From Muribaculaceae bacterium (GTDB lineage Bacteria > Bacteroidota > Bacteroidia > Bacteroidales > Muribaculaceae): a stretch of 12,273 bases of DNA. The DNA lies in assembly GCA_009775265.1 (NCBI GenBank), contig VSPG01000053.1:1-12273 (forward strand), given 5' to 3'. Shown here piece after piece: positions 1 through 5,878 of the stretch (position 1 is its first letter; each line of letters opens with the position of its first letter). The position numbers and the translations under genes were made by a program. A model generated the notes under the pieces. It was not told where the DNA came from. It was given only the letters and a program-made list of their open reading frames with translations, and ran no database searches.

Positions 1-2
1 AT

Positions 3-41
3 TTAGGGCTGACTCCTGCAATAGGTGCCAGCCCTAATTTT
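3..41 (+). terminator. Hairpin with T-tract at the left edge, probable terminator
   Basis: TTAGGGCTG (3-11) pairs with CAGCCCTAA (29-37) in a 9-bp stem followed by TTTT (38-41). Read on the plus strand this has the form of an intrinsic terminator for a gene left of the window. It lies just past the stop codon of the minus-strand beta-lactamase, so it may serve that gene as well. The 17-nt loop is rather long. Confidence 0.5.
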
Positions 42-50
42 CAACCGCTA

Positions 51-959
51 CTAAAAAAGTTTAGCGGACAGTAATATATATTTATATATTGTTTTAGAAA
101 TTTCGGAAATGACTTTTTCTGCATCTTCCTGAGGACCGGCATAGTCTTTCACGAGTATGGCTATAGAGTAGGCGCGGCCGTCGGGCAGGCTTACATAGCC
201 GCCGTCGTTTACCGCCACAACTTCGCTGCGCTCATTCACATAGCCGGAACCGGTGCGGTGAGCGAATGCCACGCTGTCCGGCAACCCCGCAGCTATCCGG
301 GACATTCCGGTGTTGCAGTCGTACATTAACTGTATTATGAAAGACTGCGACCGGTGGGACATTATGCTGTCAGAGAAGACGCGGTTGACGAGCGATGCAT
401 ATGCAAGCGGCGATGTTGCGTTTTTGTAGCTGAGCTCATGCTTTTTCTGCATTTCTGCTTCGGTGTGTGAGAGTCGGAAACCTCGGCCGGGCAATATTTC
501 GGATATGATGCTGTCTGTTGCTGCTACCGATACGATGCTGTCAAACAAAATATTGCTGGCGTTATTGTCGCTGTCGATAAGAATGTATTCCACGAGCTTT
601 CCGGCAGAAATATGGAATGAGTCTGCCGCATAGTCCTTAAGCATAGGGCTCCAGGTGCCGTGGTCGAGCATGTTGCGTTTTATGATGAGCGTTGTATCCA
701 ATCCTGCCTTTGTTTTTTCAAGCGTGTGGCACACGGCTATTGCTTCATGAAGTTTGAACATGCTCATCAGCGGATAGTCTTCGCTGTTGTTTATCGTCAG
801 GGTGTCTGTGCCGTAAATGACAGCCACGCCGACTTGTCCTGGTGCTTTTGCGGCGATTTCCTCAATTTGTGATTTAAGCGCATCATGGTTTTCGTCAGAT
901 GCAGTGCACGCATACATCAATGCGACGGCACTTATAACGTATATTAACGAGAATCTCAT
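51..959 (-). CDS. Class A beta-lactamase (subclass A2-like), lipoprotein
   Basis: Hydrolyses beta-lactams through an active-site serine, probably while anchored to a periplasm-facing membrane. Residue numbers here count from the longer ATG at 1010. The class A motifs are all present: S83-M-F-K86 (SxxK), S147-D-N149 (SDN), and H251-R-T-G254 in the place of KTG. E184 in TEAEM is the likely omega-loop general base, as in the CfxA/CblA/PER group. I chose the internal ATG at 957-959 because it gives a clean lipoprotein signal (MRFSLIYVISAVALMYAC); the ATG at 1010 would add 17 mostly polar or charged residues before it. The gene stands alone and is divergent from the perR operon. Arginine in place of lysine in the KTG box is also known from carbenicillinases, so it need not mean loss of activity. 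Substrate range cannot be read from sequence. Confidence 0.88.
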   Translation of the reverse strand: MRFSLIYVISAVALMYACTASDENHDALKSQIEEIAAKAPGQVGVAVIYGTDTLTINNSEDYPLMSMFKLHEAIAVCHTLEKTKAGLDTTLIIKRNMLDHGTWSPMLKDYAADSFHISAGKLVEYILIDSDNNASNILFDSIVSVAATDSIISEILPGRGFRLSHTEAEMQKKHELSYKNATSPLAYASLVNRVFSDSIMSHRSQSFIIQLMYDCNTGMSRIAAGLPDSVAFAHRTGSGYVNERSEVVAVNDGGYVSLPDGRAYSIAILVKDYAGPQEDAEKVISEISKTIYKYILLSAKLF

Positions 960-1036
960 TTTAGACGAGCGTTTATATATTTGTTGGGTCTGATATTTGA
1001 AGCAGTGCATGGAAAGTATGCCCCATATGCTGTATG

Positions 1037-1044
1037 CAAATATA
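1037..1044 (-). promoter_or_regulatory. Beta-lactamase -7 promoter element
   Basis: The minus strand reads TATATTTG here, matching the Bacteroidetes -7 consensus TAnnTTTG. It lies about 80 nt upstream of the preferred start codon and about 27 nt upstream of the longer one. No clear -33 TTTG is visible at the usual spacing. Confidence 0.5.
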
Positions 1045-1115
1045 CGGGAAATAGTATATATAGAATTAAAATTTTACTGAAATGTCTCATGTTTGCAATT
1101 TTTCAATAAAAATAA

Positions 1116-1146
1116 TTTGTATAATTTGGAATTATTACTAACTTTG
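1116..1146 (+). promoter_or_regulatory. perR-rbr operon promoter
   Basis: TTTG at 1116-1119 and TAACTTTG at 1139-1146 are separated by 19 nt, which fits the Bacteroidetes primary sigma factor consensus exactly. The -7 element ends 28 nt before the perR start codon. The PerR-like palindrome at 1143-1159 overlaps its last four bases. Confidence 0.75.
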
Positions 1147-1159
1147 TAATGATTACAAA
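1143..1159 (+). promoter_or_regulatory. Probable PerR operator
   Basis: TTTGTAATGATTACAAA is a perfect palindrome around a central G. Its core TTGTAAT-G-ATTACAA has the 7-1-7 form of the PerR box (TTATAATnATTATAA), with one symmetric difference per half. It overlaps the -7 element and the likely transcription start, so bound repressor would block initiation. With a PerR-type gene directly downstream, autoregulation is the natural reading (inference). Confidence 0.72.
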
Positions 1160-1174
1160 ATATACTTCAAGAAT

Positions 1175-1636
1175 ATGGCAGATGACAGGAGATATACTAC
1201 AAGTCAATTAGTCGAGATGTTGCAACGATGCAACATCCGCCCGTCTGTACAGCGTGTCGCCGTGTTGTCGTATGTTGCAAACGGCAGTAAGCATCCTGCT
1301 GCTGAAGAAATTTATGCCAGTCTATCGCAGACTTTCTATTCGCTCTCCCGCACCACGGTCTACAACTCACTCCACATATTGGCCGAGAAAGGACTGGTTA
1401 GAGAACTGGAGATAGAAAGCGGATGTATTCGCTACGACATGGCGCCACAACCGCCCCACAGCCATTTCGTATGCAGAAATTGTGGGAGAATAGCAGACAT
1501 GCCTATGCCTGAGGGCATAGCGGCTATTATAATGCCGGAATACTCGGTGGATTGCGTGGATGTCTTCCTGAAAGGATTCTGCCCCGACTGCCGTAAACTA
1601 AAAAGCCAACCAATAACCAATATTTCAACAATATGA
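1175..1636 (+). CDS. perR: Fur-family metalloregulator, PerR type (peroxide-sensing repressor)
   Basis: A 153-aa transcription factor with an N-terminal winged helix (about 8-85) and a C-terminal metal-binding dimerisation domain. The structural zinc site is complete: C100-x-x-C103 and C136-x-x-C139. The residues that bind the sensing metal in Bacillus subtilis PerR (H37, D85, H91, H93, D104, numbering from memory) have counterparts at H40, D88, H95, H97 and D108. N64 in TTVYNSL matches the recognition-helix asparagine that favours PerR boxes over Fur boxes. These features, the HPAAEEIY motif and the rubrerythrin neighbour all favour PerR over Fur or Zur. Metal-catalysed histidine oxidation would release DNA when peroxide is present (family knowledge). 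Its stop codon overlaps the next start as ATGA, implying translational coupling. It probably represses its own operon through the palindrome at 1143-1159. Confidence 0.85.
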   Translation: MADDRRYTTSQLVEMLQRCNIRPSVQRVAVLSYVANGSKHPAAEEIYASLSQTFYSLSRTTVYNSLHILAEKGLVRELEIESGCIRYDMAPQPPHSHFVCRNCGRIADMPMPEGIAAIIMPEYSVDCVDVFLKGFCPDCRKLKSQPITNISTI

Positions 1637-2175
1637 AAGAACTTAAAGGAACAAAGACCGAACGCAACCTCATGGAGGCGTTTGCAGGAGAATCACAGGC
1701 CCGCAACAAGTACACATACTTTGCCTCCAAGGCCCGTAAGGAGGGTTACGAACAGATTGCCGCCATCTTCGAGGAAACGGCCAACAACGAAAAGGAGCAT
1801 GCCAAGCTATGGTATAAACTGCTTCATGGCGGCGAAATCGCCGACACTATGTCGAACCTTCACGACGCGGCCGAAGGAGAGAACTTCGAGTGGACAAACA
1901 TGTATGACCGCATGGCAAATGAAGCCGACGAGGAGGGTTTCCCGGAAATCGCATTCCGGTTCCGCGCAGTAGCAGCTATCGAGCGTCATCATGAGGAGCG
2001 TTATCGCCGCCTGCTTCAGAACATAGAGGAAGGCATCGTGTTCTCGCGCGATGGGGACACAGTGTGGATTTGCCGTAACTGCGGCCATATCGTCATAGGC
2101 AAGAAAGCACCTGAGGTATGTCCGGTGTGCAATCACAAAAAGAGTTTCTTTGAAATAGAAGCCCGCAATTATTGA
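1633..2175 (+). CDS. rbr: Rubrerythrin (non-haem di-iron peroxidase)
   Basis: A 180-aa cytoplasmic peroxide reductase that protects anaerobes from hydrogen peroxide. It has an N-terminal four-helix ferritin-like di-iron domain (about 1-135) and a C-terminal rubredoxin domain (about 143-178). Likely iron ligands are E20, E53 and H56 (EKEH), E97 and E100 (EADE), and E117 and H120 (ERHH). The rubredoxin Fe(SCys)4 site is C147-x-x-C150 and C163-x-x-C166. All expected ligands are present, and the length is slightly under the roughly 190 aa of classical rubrerythrins. Its start codon overlaps the perR stop. Electrons could come from the flavin-reductase/rubredoxin protein encoded 5 nt downstream. 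Confidence 0.95.
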   Translation: MKELKGTKTERNLMEAFAGESQARNKYTYFASKARKEGYEQIAAIFEETANNEKEHAKLWYKLLHGGEIADTMSNLHDAAEGENFEWTNMYDRMANEADEEGFPEIAFRFRAVAAIERHHEERYRRLLQNIEEGIVFSRDGDTVWICRNCGHIVIGKKAPEVCPVCNHKKSFFEIEARNY

Positions 2176-2180
2176 TTCGT

Positions 2181-2825
2181 ATGGATACCGCTGTTCTCCA
2201 TAAACTCACTTACGGGCTTTATATACTTGGAGCTTTTAAGGACGGAAATCCTGTGGGGTGTGTCATAAACACATGCTTTCAGGTCACAAGTTGCAACCCT
2301 CTGCTGGTAGTGTCGCTAAACAAGAACAACTACACCCTCGAGGCCATAAAGGAGAATAAGAGGTTTTCTCTCTCCATCCTTTCAGAAGACACTGACCCTA
2401 AACTTATCGGACGGTTCGGATTCTTTTCCAGCCGTAATGCCGACAAATATGAGGGTTTCGGTTTTGATGTCGTCGATTATGTCCCATGCGTAAATGGCAA
2501 TTTTGCCGGACGGCTTATACTGGAGGCCGAGCAGTTCATCGACTGCGAGACGCATGTGCTTGTGACAGCCCGCCTGACAGATACCGTGCCCGGCAATGGC
2601 ATCCCGATGTCATACGCATATTATCACAAAGTGATAAAGGGCACGGCTCCCAAGAGCGCTCCCACCTATAGCGGCGACGATGCATGCGATACGCCTGATG
2701 CCGGCAGAAAACGTTACAGGTGTGAGGTCTGCAATTATGAGGTAGATATGGACGGCGATTTGCCGGCTGACTTTGTATGCCCCGTATGCGGAGTCGATGC
2801 CTCCTACTTCAAGCAAGTGGAATAG
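2181..2825 (+). CDS. Flavin reductase/rubredoxin fusion (Hrb-like high-molecular-weight rubredoxin)
   Basis: A 214-aa redox protein. Residues about 5-150 form an FMN-binding flavin-reductase-like (flavoredoxin) domain, recognised from its opening LHKLTYGLYILGAF and the VGCVINTCFQVTS stretch. A polar linker (about 154-177) leads to a rubredoxin domain with C181-x-x-C184 and C200-x-x-C203. The architecture matches Hrb of Moorella, which moves electrons from NAD(P)H through FMN to rubredoxin and on to flavodiiron or rubrerythrin-type acceptors. I placed the start at ATG 2181, five nt after the rubrerythrin stop. A TTG at 2172 would add three residues and overlap that stop. As last gene of the perR operon it is a plausible rubrerythrin reductase (inference from position and domains). 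Confidence 0.85.
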   Translation: MDTAVLHKLTYGLYILGAFKDGNPVGCVINTCFQVTSCNPLLVVSLNKNNYTLEAIKENKRFSLSILSEDTDPKLIGRFGFFSSRNADKYEGFGFDVVDYVPCVNGNFAGRLILEAEQFIDCETHVLVTARLTDTVPGNGIPMSYAYYHKVIKGTAPKSAPTYSGDDACDTPDAGRKRYRCEVCNYEVDMDGDLPADFVCPVCGVDASYFKQVE

Positions 2826-2851
2826 CCGCGATATTGCTCTGAACGCATTGA

Positions 2852-2900
2852 AAAAACAGCTTAGACCGGCCGATTAAAAACGGGCGTCTAAGCTGTTTTT
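2852..2900. terminator. Bidirectional intrinsic terminator
   Basis: AAAAACAGCTTAGAC (2852-2866) is perfectly complementary to GTCTAAGCTGTTTTT (2886-2900), giving a 15-bp stem with an A-tract on one side and a T-tract on the other. It lies between the end of the perR operon and the end of the converging minus-strand gene pair, so it can terminate both. Confidence 0.88.
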
Positions 2901-2924
2901 ATGATTTTATCCTTATGTCAGTGG

Positions 2925-3671
2925 CTATTCTTCCGGGAGAACTTCTTTTTCAACAAGTTCGAAGAATCCGCTGATTTCCTGCTGGTCAAGAGCCTGGCGT
3001 ACGTTGAATCGTTTCACCTGGTCCTCGTAGCCACGCTTGCTCACCTTGATTTCGACAGTGACGTCACGGGAGTTGTCGTAGGTCAGCCCGTGGATGTTGA
3101 AACTCCGGGTTTCTTCAAGCGGGGTTGTGGTGAGGTAGGTCTCGTTGGTGTTTTTCACTTCAGCGGGCACGCTTGATATTATGCGCCAATAGATCCGCGC
3201 GCCGCGCGGATCCGAATCAAAGTACCATCGGATGATTGCCTGCTCCATCGCAGTTGTTCCGGCGTTGTGGCGGTCGACACGTTGGCTGGCTTCGGCAATT
3301 GTCACTGTCGGGTCGGTTGCCGAAGGTCGGTTTTGTGCTTGAGTCTGCGTCAGGTCTTCGGACGCCGCCTTTTTCAGTTTTACGTATACCGTGGGGTTGG
3401 CTTTCAGTTGCTTTTTGTTGTAGGCCACCATTACGGATTTTGTTTCATATCCATCTTTCCGGCATTGGAAAATCATGGTTTTAGAGGCTGTTTTCTTGTC
3501 TATCTGTATGATGGCCGGAGTTGTCGGGCTTACGAGATTGCCGTTGAGGTATACCTCGGCGTCCTCGGGGTCGCTTTGCACGGCAATGTCATAGCCTTTG
3601 GCCATGACCGCAGAAGTGCCTGAAGCGAATAATATAAGCGCTGTGAGGCAGCGCACGAATACTTTCAGCAT
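2925..3671 (-). CDS. Exported PEGA-like protein, paralogue of its upstream neighbour
   Basis: A 248-aa protein of unknown function with a Sec signal peptide (hydrophobic about 8-22, probable cleavage after VMA24). Residues about 27-100 form a PEGA-like beta domain: SDPEDAEVYLNGNLV followed by TTPAIIQI and a DGYE turn. A polar linker (about 101-143) connects to a second domain (about 145-240) that again has PEGA-like features (DSDPRGARIYW, TTTPLEET, KRGYED). That domain differs at only about 14 of 96 positions from residues 165-260 of the upstream lipoprotein. Its start is 6 nt after the upstream stop, so the two are probably co-transcribed. PEGA-type domains usually sit on cell-surface or envelope proteins; a scaffold or binding role is a guess. 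Confidence 0.8.
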   Translation of the reverse strand: MLKVFVRCLTALILFASGTSAVMAKGYDIAVQSDPEDAEVYLNGNLVSPTTPAIIQIDKKTASKTMIFQCRKDGYETKSVMVAYNKKQLKANPTVYVKLKKAASEDLTQTQAQNRPSATDPTVTIAEASQRVDRHNAGTTAMEQAIIRWYFDSDPRGARIYWRIISSVPAEVKNTNETYLTTTPLEETRSFNIHGLTYDNSRDVTVEIKVSKRGYEDQVKRFNVRQALDQQEISGFFELVEKEVLPEE

Positions 3672-3677
3672 TGTGTG

Positions 3678-4475
3678 TTATTTGGTGGTTTTGGGCACGA
3701 GTTCGAAAAATCCGCTGATTTCCTGCTGGTCGATGGCCTGACGTACATTGTATCGTTTCACTTGGTCTTCATAGCCTCGTTTGGTCACTTTTATTTCGAT
3801 TGTGACATTGTTGGCATTGGAGGGCGTGAGGCCCGGGATGTTGAAGCTTCGGGTTTCTTCGAGCGGGGTTGTGGTGAGGTAGGTCTCGTTGGTGTTTTTC
3901 ACTTCGGCAGGCACATTGGATATTACCCGCCAATAGATACGTGCGCCGCGAGGGTCGGAGTCCACGTACCAGCGGAGTATCGCCCGCTCTGCTTCTGTGG
4001 CTCCGGGGCGCTCCCGTGTCACGGGTGTGCTCTGTGGCGCCATGGGTATGACTATTTCTTCCTGTACGACGGCGTTGTCGAGCGGTTTCAGCGTTACGTC
4101 GAGCATGTCGGTGCTGTATTTCATCATTTTTCCGGTGGCGGCGTCGATGGCCATTCCCGGAATGCCGCCGAGCACGAGGTTGCCCCAGAACCATCCCTGA
4201 ATTTTTGTGTCGAGTGTGTAGTCGGCTGTCTGGTAGCCGTCCTTTTGCGCCGTAAGATTTTTACTTTTCAGTTTTTTGCGCACATTGGCTGTCGCAAAGC
4301 CGTTGGAGCCCACTTCGGCGATGGGGGTGTTTCGGTCTTTGTCGATAATGGCTGTGCCGGGTATGCCTTTGAAGGTCACTTCCTGGCTCGACTTGGTGAA
4401 CAGCGTGGCGCACGACGACATGAGCACGGCGCAGGCTGCCACAGACGCTAATGATTTGATCGGTTTACTTCTCAT
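3678..4475 (-). CDS. Lipoprotein with GGIPG/DAATG motif and PEGA-like C-terminal domain
   Basis: A 265-aa lipoprotein of unknown specific function. The ATG at 4473-4475 gives a textbook lipoprotein signal ending LMSSC22. The open frame runs 41 codons further upstream, but only to a TTG and through non-protein-like sequence. Residues about 94-124 (GWFWGNLVLGGIPGMAIDAATGKMMKY) form a motif common to many short envelope lipoproteins, possibly a membrane-associated hairpin. Residues about 165-260 are the domain shared with the downstream gene. The start codon is buried in one arm of a perfect 19-nt inverted repeat (4468-4486 with 4568-4586), and a long structured leader separates it from its promoter, so translation is probably controlled. 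First gene of a two-gene operon. Confidence 0.8.
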   Translation of the reverse strand: MRSKPIKSLASVAACAVLMSSCATLFTKSSQEVTFKGIPGTAIIDKDRNTPIAEVGSNGFATANVRKKLKSKNLTAQKDGYQTADYTLDTKIQGWFWGNLVLGGIPGMAIDAATGKMMKYSTDMLDVTLKPLDNAVVQEEIVIPMAPQSTPVTRERPGATEAERAILRWYVDSDPRGARIYWRVISNVPAEVKNTNETYLTTTPLEETRSFNIPGLTPSNANNVTIEIKVTKRGYEDQVKRYNVRQAIDQQEISGFFELVPKTTK

Positions 4476-4586
4476 AAGGTTTTCTCTTGCCGCTGCAACC
4501 CTCAGCCGCAGGTCTGAATAAACGAAAAACGTGGGCTGTATTGCCACGTCCTTAGTTGATGGGTCCTGAGAAAACCTTATGAGAAG
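4468..4586. repeat. Perfect 19-nt inverted repeat enclosing 81 nt
   Basis: CTTCTCATAAGGTTTTCTC at 4468-4486 is the exact reverse complement of 4568-4586. The left arm covers the minus-strand ATG (4473-4475) and its upstream bases, so in RNA the repeat would occlude translation initiation. Confidence 0.9.
4529..4549 (-). terminator. Terminator-like hairpin inside the leader (possible attenuator)
   Basis: On the minus strand ACGTGG pairs with CCACGT (6 bp, 9-nt loop), followed directly by TTTT and then CG. This is a short but terminator-shaped structure placed between the promoter and the lipoprotein start. The weak stem makes it a candidate only. Confidence 0.35.
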
Positions 4587-4681
4587 CGGATGCAACAATA
4601 GCTACCCACGCTTATGCGTGAGAAACCATCTTGCCTTTTCTCGCTTCTCTTGTGTCAAAATTTCTCAGGTTCATCAACTAA
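4552..4681. repeat. Near-perfect 21/22-nt inverted repeat interleaved with the previous one
   Basis: 4552-4573 (TTAGTTGATG then GGT then CCTGAGAAA) is the reverse complement of 4661-4681 except for a central ACC-versus-TT difference. Its left arm overlaps the right arm of the 19-nt repeat by six bases (4568-4573). Confidence 0.85.
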
Positions 4682-4739
4682 GAGCGAAAAGCAAAACGTT
4701 TTCTAAAAAATATATGTGGCACGCCTCTGCGTGTCGCTG

Positions 4740-4771
4740 CAAAGTTATAACATTCAATTAAATCATGCAAA
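4740..4771 (-). promoter_or_regulatory. Promoter of the lipoprotein operon
   Basis: On the minus strand TTTG (4771-4768) is followed after 20 nt by TAACTTTG (4747-4740), a full match to the Bacteroidetes promoter consensus. Transcription would begin near 4733, leaving a leader of about 260 nt before the ATG at 4475. Confidence 0.7.
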
Positions 4772-4814
4772 TAATAGCCGAGTTTTTCTTTCGTGAAATT
4801 ATTGTGTCGAGTGG

Positions 4815-4845
4815 CAATAAAAGCGACAGACAGGCGTTTTTATTG
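4815..4845 (+). other. Hairpin directly before the porQ start
   Basis: CAATAAAAGCG (4815-4825) pairs with CGTTTTTATTG (4835-4845): 11 bp including one G-U, with a 9-nt loop. It ends one base before the GTG chosen as the porQ start. It may affect initiation or be chance structure in AT-rich sequence. Confidence 0.45.
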
Positions 4846-4846
4846 T

Positions 4847-5878
4847 GTGGAAAAACACTCGTCAAACATAATCACGCGTGTGCTGTCGGTTTTGGCCGTG
4901 GCATGTGCGGGCGTGCCGCATGTGGCGGCGCAGGACGGCTCGTCGGCATATAGCTTTCTGAATGTCACGTCTTCGTCGAAAATCTATGGCCTCGGCGGTG
5001 TGAACATCTCGCTCGTGGACGACGACCTCATGAGCACCGACTGCAACCCTGCGCTTCTCGGGCCGGAAATGAGCGGGCAGATAGGTCTGAACTACATGCG
5101 CTACATCTGTGGCAGCAATTTTGCCGGCTTGCGCTACGCCCATGCCGCCGGCGAGCACGGAGCATGGAGCGCTTCCGTGCGCTATTTCGGCTATGGCAGC
5201 ATGAAGGAGGCGTTGCCCGACGGGAGCATTACAGGCGAGTTTTCGCCAAAAGATGTGGCCTTCGGCGCTACGTATTCGCGTGACATCGCGGGTTCGTGGC
5301 GTGGCGGTGTGAGTGTGCGGGGGCTTCTCAGTTCTTATGCCGACTATAGCGCTTTCGCACTGTCCACGGACATCGGTGTGAATTATTATGACGCCGACCG
5401 CGATTTGTCGCTTTCGTTCGTGGTGGCCAACCTCGGCGGACAAGTGAAGCGCTTCAACGACAGCTACGACCGGCTTCCGCTTGATGTGCGCCTCGGCTGG
5501 TCGCAGAGTTTCGGCTCGTTTCCGGTGCGTTTCAGCGTCACGGCATGGAATCTTACAAAATGGAAACTGCCGTATCTTGATTCCGGCGACGGCACTGCCG
5601 CCCCGGAATTGAAAGACAGCTTTAAAAGCAATTTGTTTCGCCACCTTGTGTTCGGCGCCGACATAATCGCGTCGCCCAATTACTACATAGGACTCGGCTA
5701 CAATTACAAGACACGCACCGACATGAGCACTTACTCGCGCAGTTTCCTGTCGGGATTCTCTCTGTGCGGAGGGTTCAATGTAAGCAGTTTTTCCGTAGGC
5801 GTGGCGCTTGCCCAGCCCCACACTGGCGCTACCACATTCATGCTCAACCTTACATGCAATTTAAGCGAACTGCTCTGA
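4847..5878 (+). CDS. porQ: Type IX secretion system protein PorQ
   Basis: A 343-aa outer-membrane beta-barrel-like protein. In Porphyromonas, PorQ belongs to the attachment complex with PorU, PorV and PorZ that anchors T9SS cargo at the cell surface (family knowledge). Family features are the start of the mature protein (SSAYSFLNVTSSSKIYGLGG), the VDDDLMSTDCNPALLG segment, NYMRYICGSNFAGLRYAHA, and the run of short amphipathic strands with aromatic turns (VRYFGYGSMKEALPDGS). The signal peptide is ITRVLSVLAVACAGVPHVAAQ. No ATG exists near the start. GTG 4847 gives the short n-region MEKHSSNIITR just before the hydrophobic stretch; the frame is open back to a GTG at 4793. No consensus promoter is visible upstream. 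It overlaps the next gene by 25 nt. Confidence 0.85.
   Translation: MEKHSSNIITRVLSVLAVACAGVPHVAAQDGSSAYSFLNVTSSSKIYGLGGVNISLVDDDLMSTDCNPALLGPEMSGQIGLNYMRYICGSNFAGLRYAHAAGEHGAWSASVRYFGYGSMKEALPDGSITGEFSPKDVAFGATYSRDIAGSWRGGVSVRGLLSSYADYSAFALSTDIGVNYYDADRDLSLSFVVANLGGQVKRFNDSYDRLPLDVRLGWSQSFGSFPVRFSVTAWNLTKWKLPYLDSGDGTAAPELKDSFKSNLFRHLVFGADIIASPNYYIGLGYNYKTRTDMSTYSRSFLSGFSLCGGFNVSSFSVGVALAQPHTGATTFMLNLTCNLSELL

Larger units (their letters stand above)
4468..4739 (-). promoter_or_regulatory. Long structured 5' leader of the lipoprotein operon
   Basis: About 260 nt lie between the minus-strand promoter and the lipoprotein start. In RNA order they hold: a short hairpin CACGC-AGAG-GCGTG just after the promoter; arm a (4681 down to 4661); hairpin CACGC-ATAA-GCGTG (4620-4607); arm c (4586-4568); arm b' (4573-4552), complementary to a apart from a 3-versus-2-nt internal mismatch; a terminator-like hairpin (4549-4529); and arm c' (4486-4468), perfectly complementary to c and containing the start codon. 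Arms c and b' share six bases, so the a:b' and c:c' helices compete. I do not recognise a known riboswitch class. The strand and function are inference from the promoter and pairing. Confidence 0.55.

Noticed and set aside
3675..4451. Plus-strand open frame (258 aa) opposite the lipoprotein
   Set aside because: The minus strand has a lipoprotein signal and a duplicated conserved domain; the plus frame is Cys/His/Gly-rich shadow sequence.
4468..4586. Invertible promoter (phase-variable inverton) bounded by the 19-nt inverted repeat
   Set aside because: The 81-nt spacer holds no TAnnTTTG promoter on either strand, the promoter found lies outside it, and no invertase is nearby. The second, interleaved repeat fits RNA folding better. 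Long reads could still test for inverted orientation.
4476..4598. Longer start for the lipoprotein at a TTG (4598)
   Set aside because: It would place 41 unrelated residues ahead of a good lipoprotein signal peptide, and the stretch is better explained as structured leader RNA.
4661..4681. Thiamine pyrophosphate riboswitch suggested by GAACCTGA on the minus strand
   Set aside because: The rest of the thi-box (CTGAGA/ACCC pairing order and the TAATACCAGCG element) is absent, and the downstream gene has no thiamine link.
4765..4953. ATG-initiated 62-codon frame overlapping the porQ start
   Set aside because: It is out of frame with porQ, low in complexity (Gly/Cys/Ala-rich end) and ends inside porQ. 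It does not look like a protein.
4862..5821. Long minus-strand open frame (319 aa) opposite porQ
   Set aside because: The plus-strand frame has clear PorQ features and a signal peptide; the antisense frame has low-complexity shadow composition.
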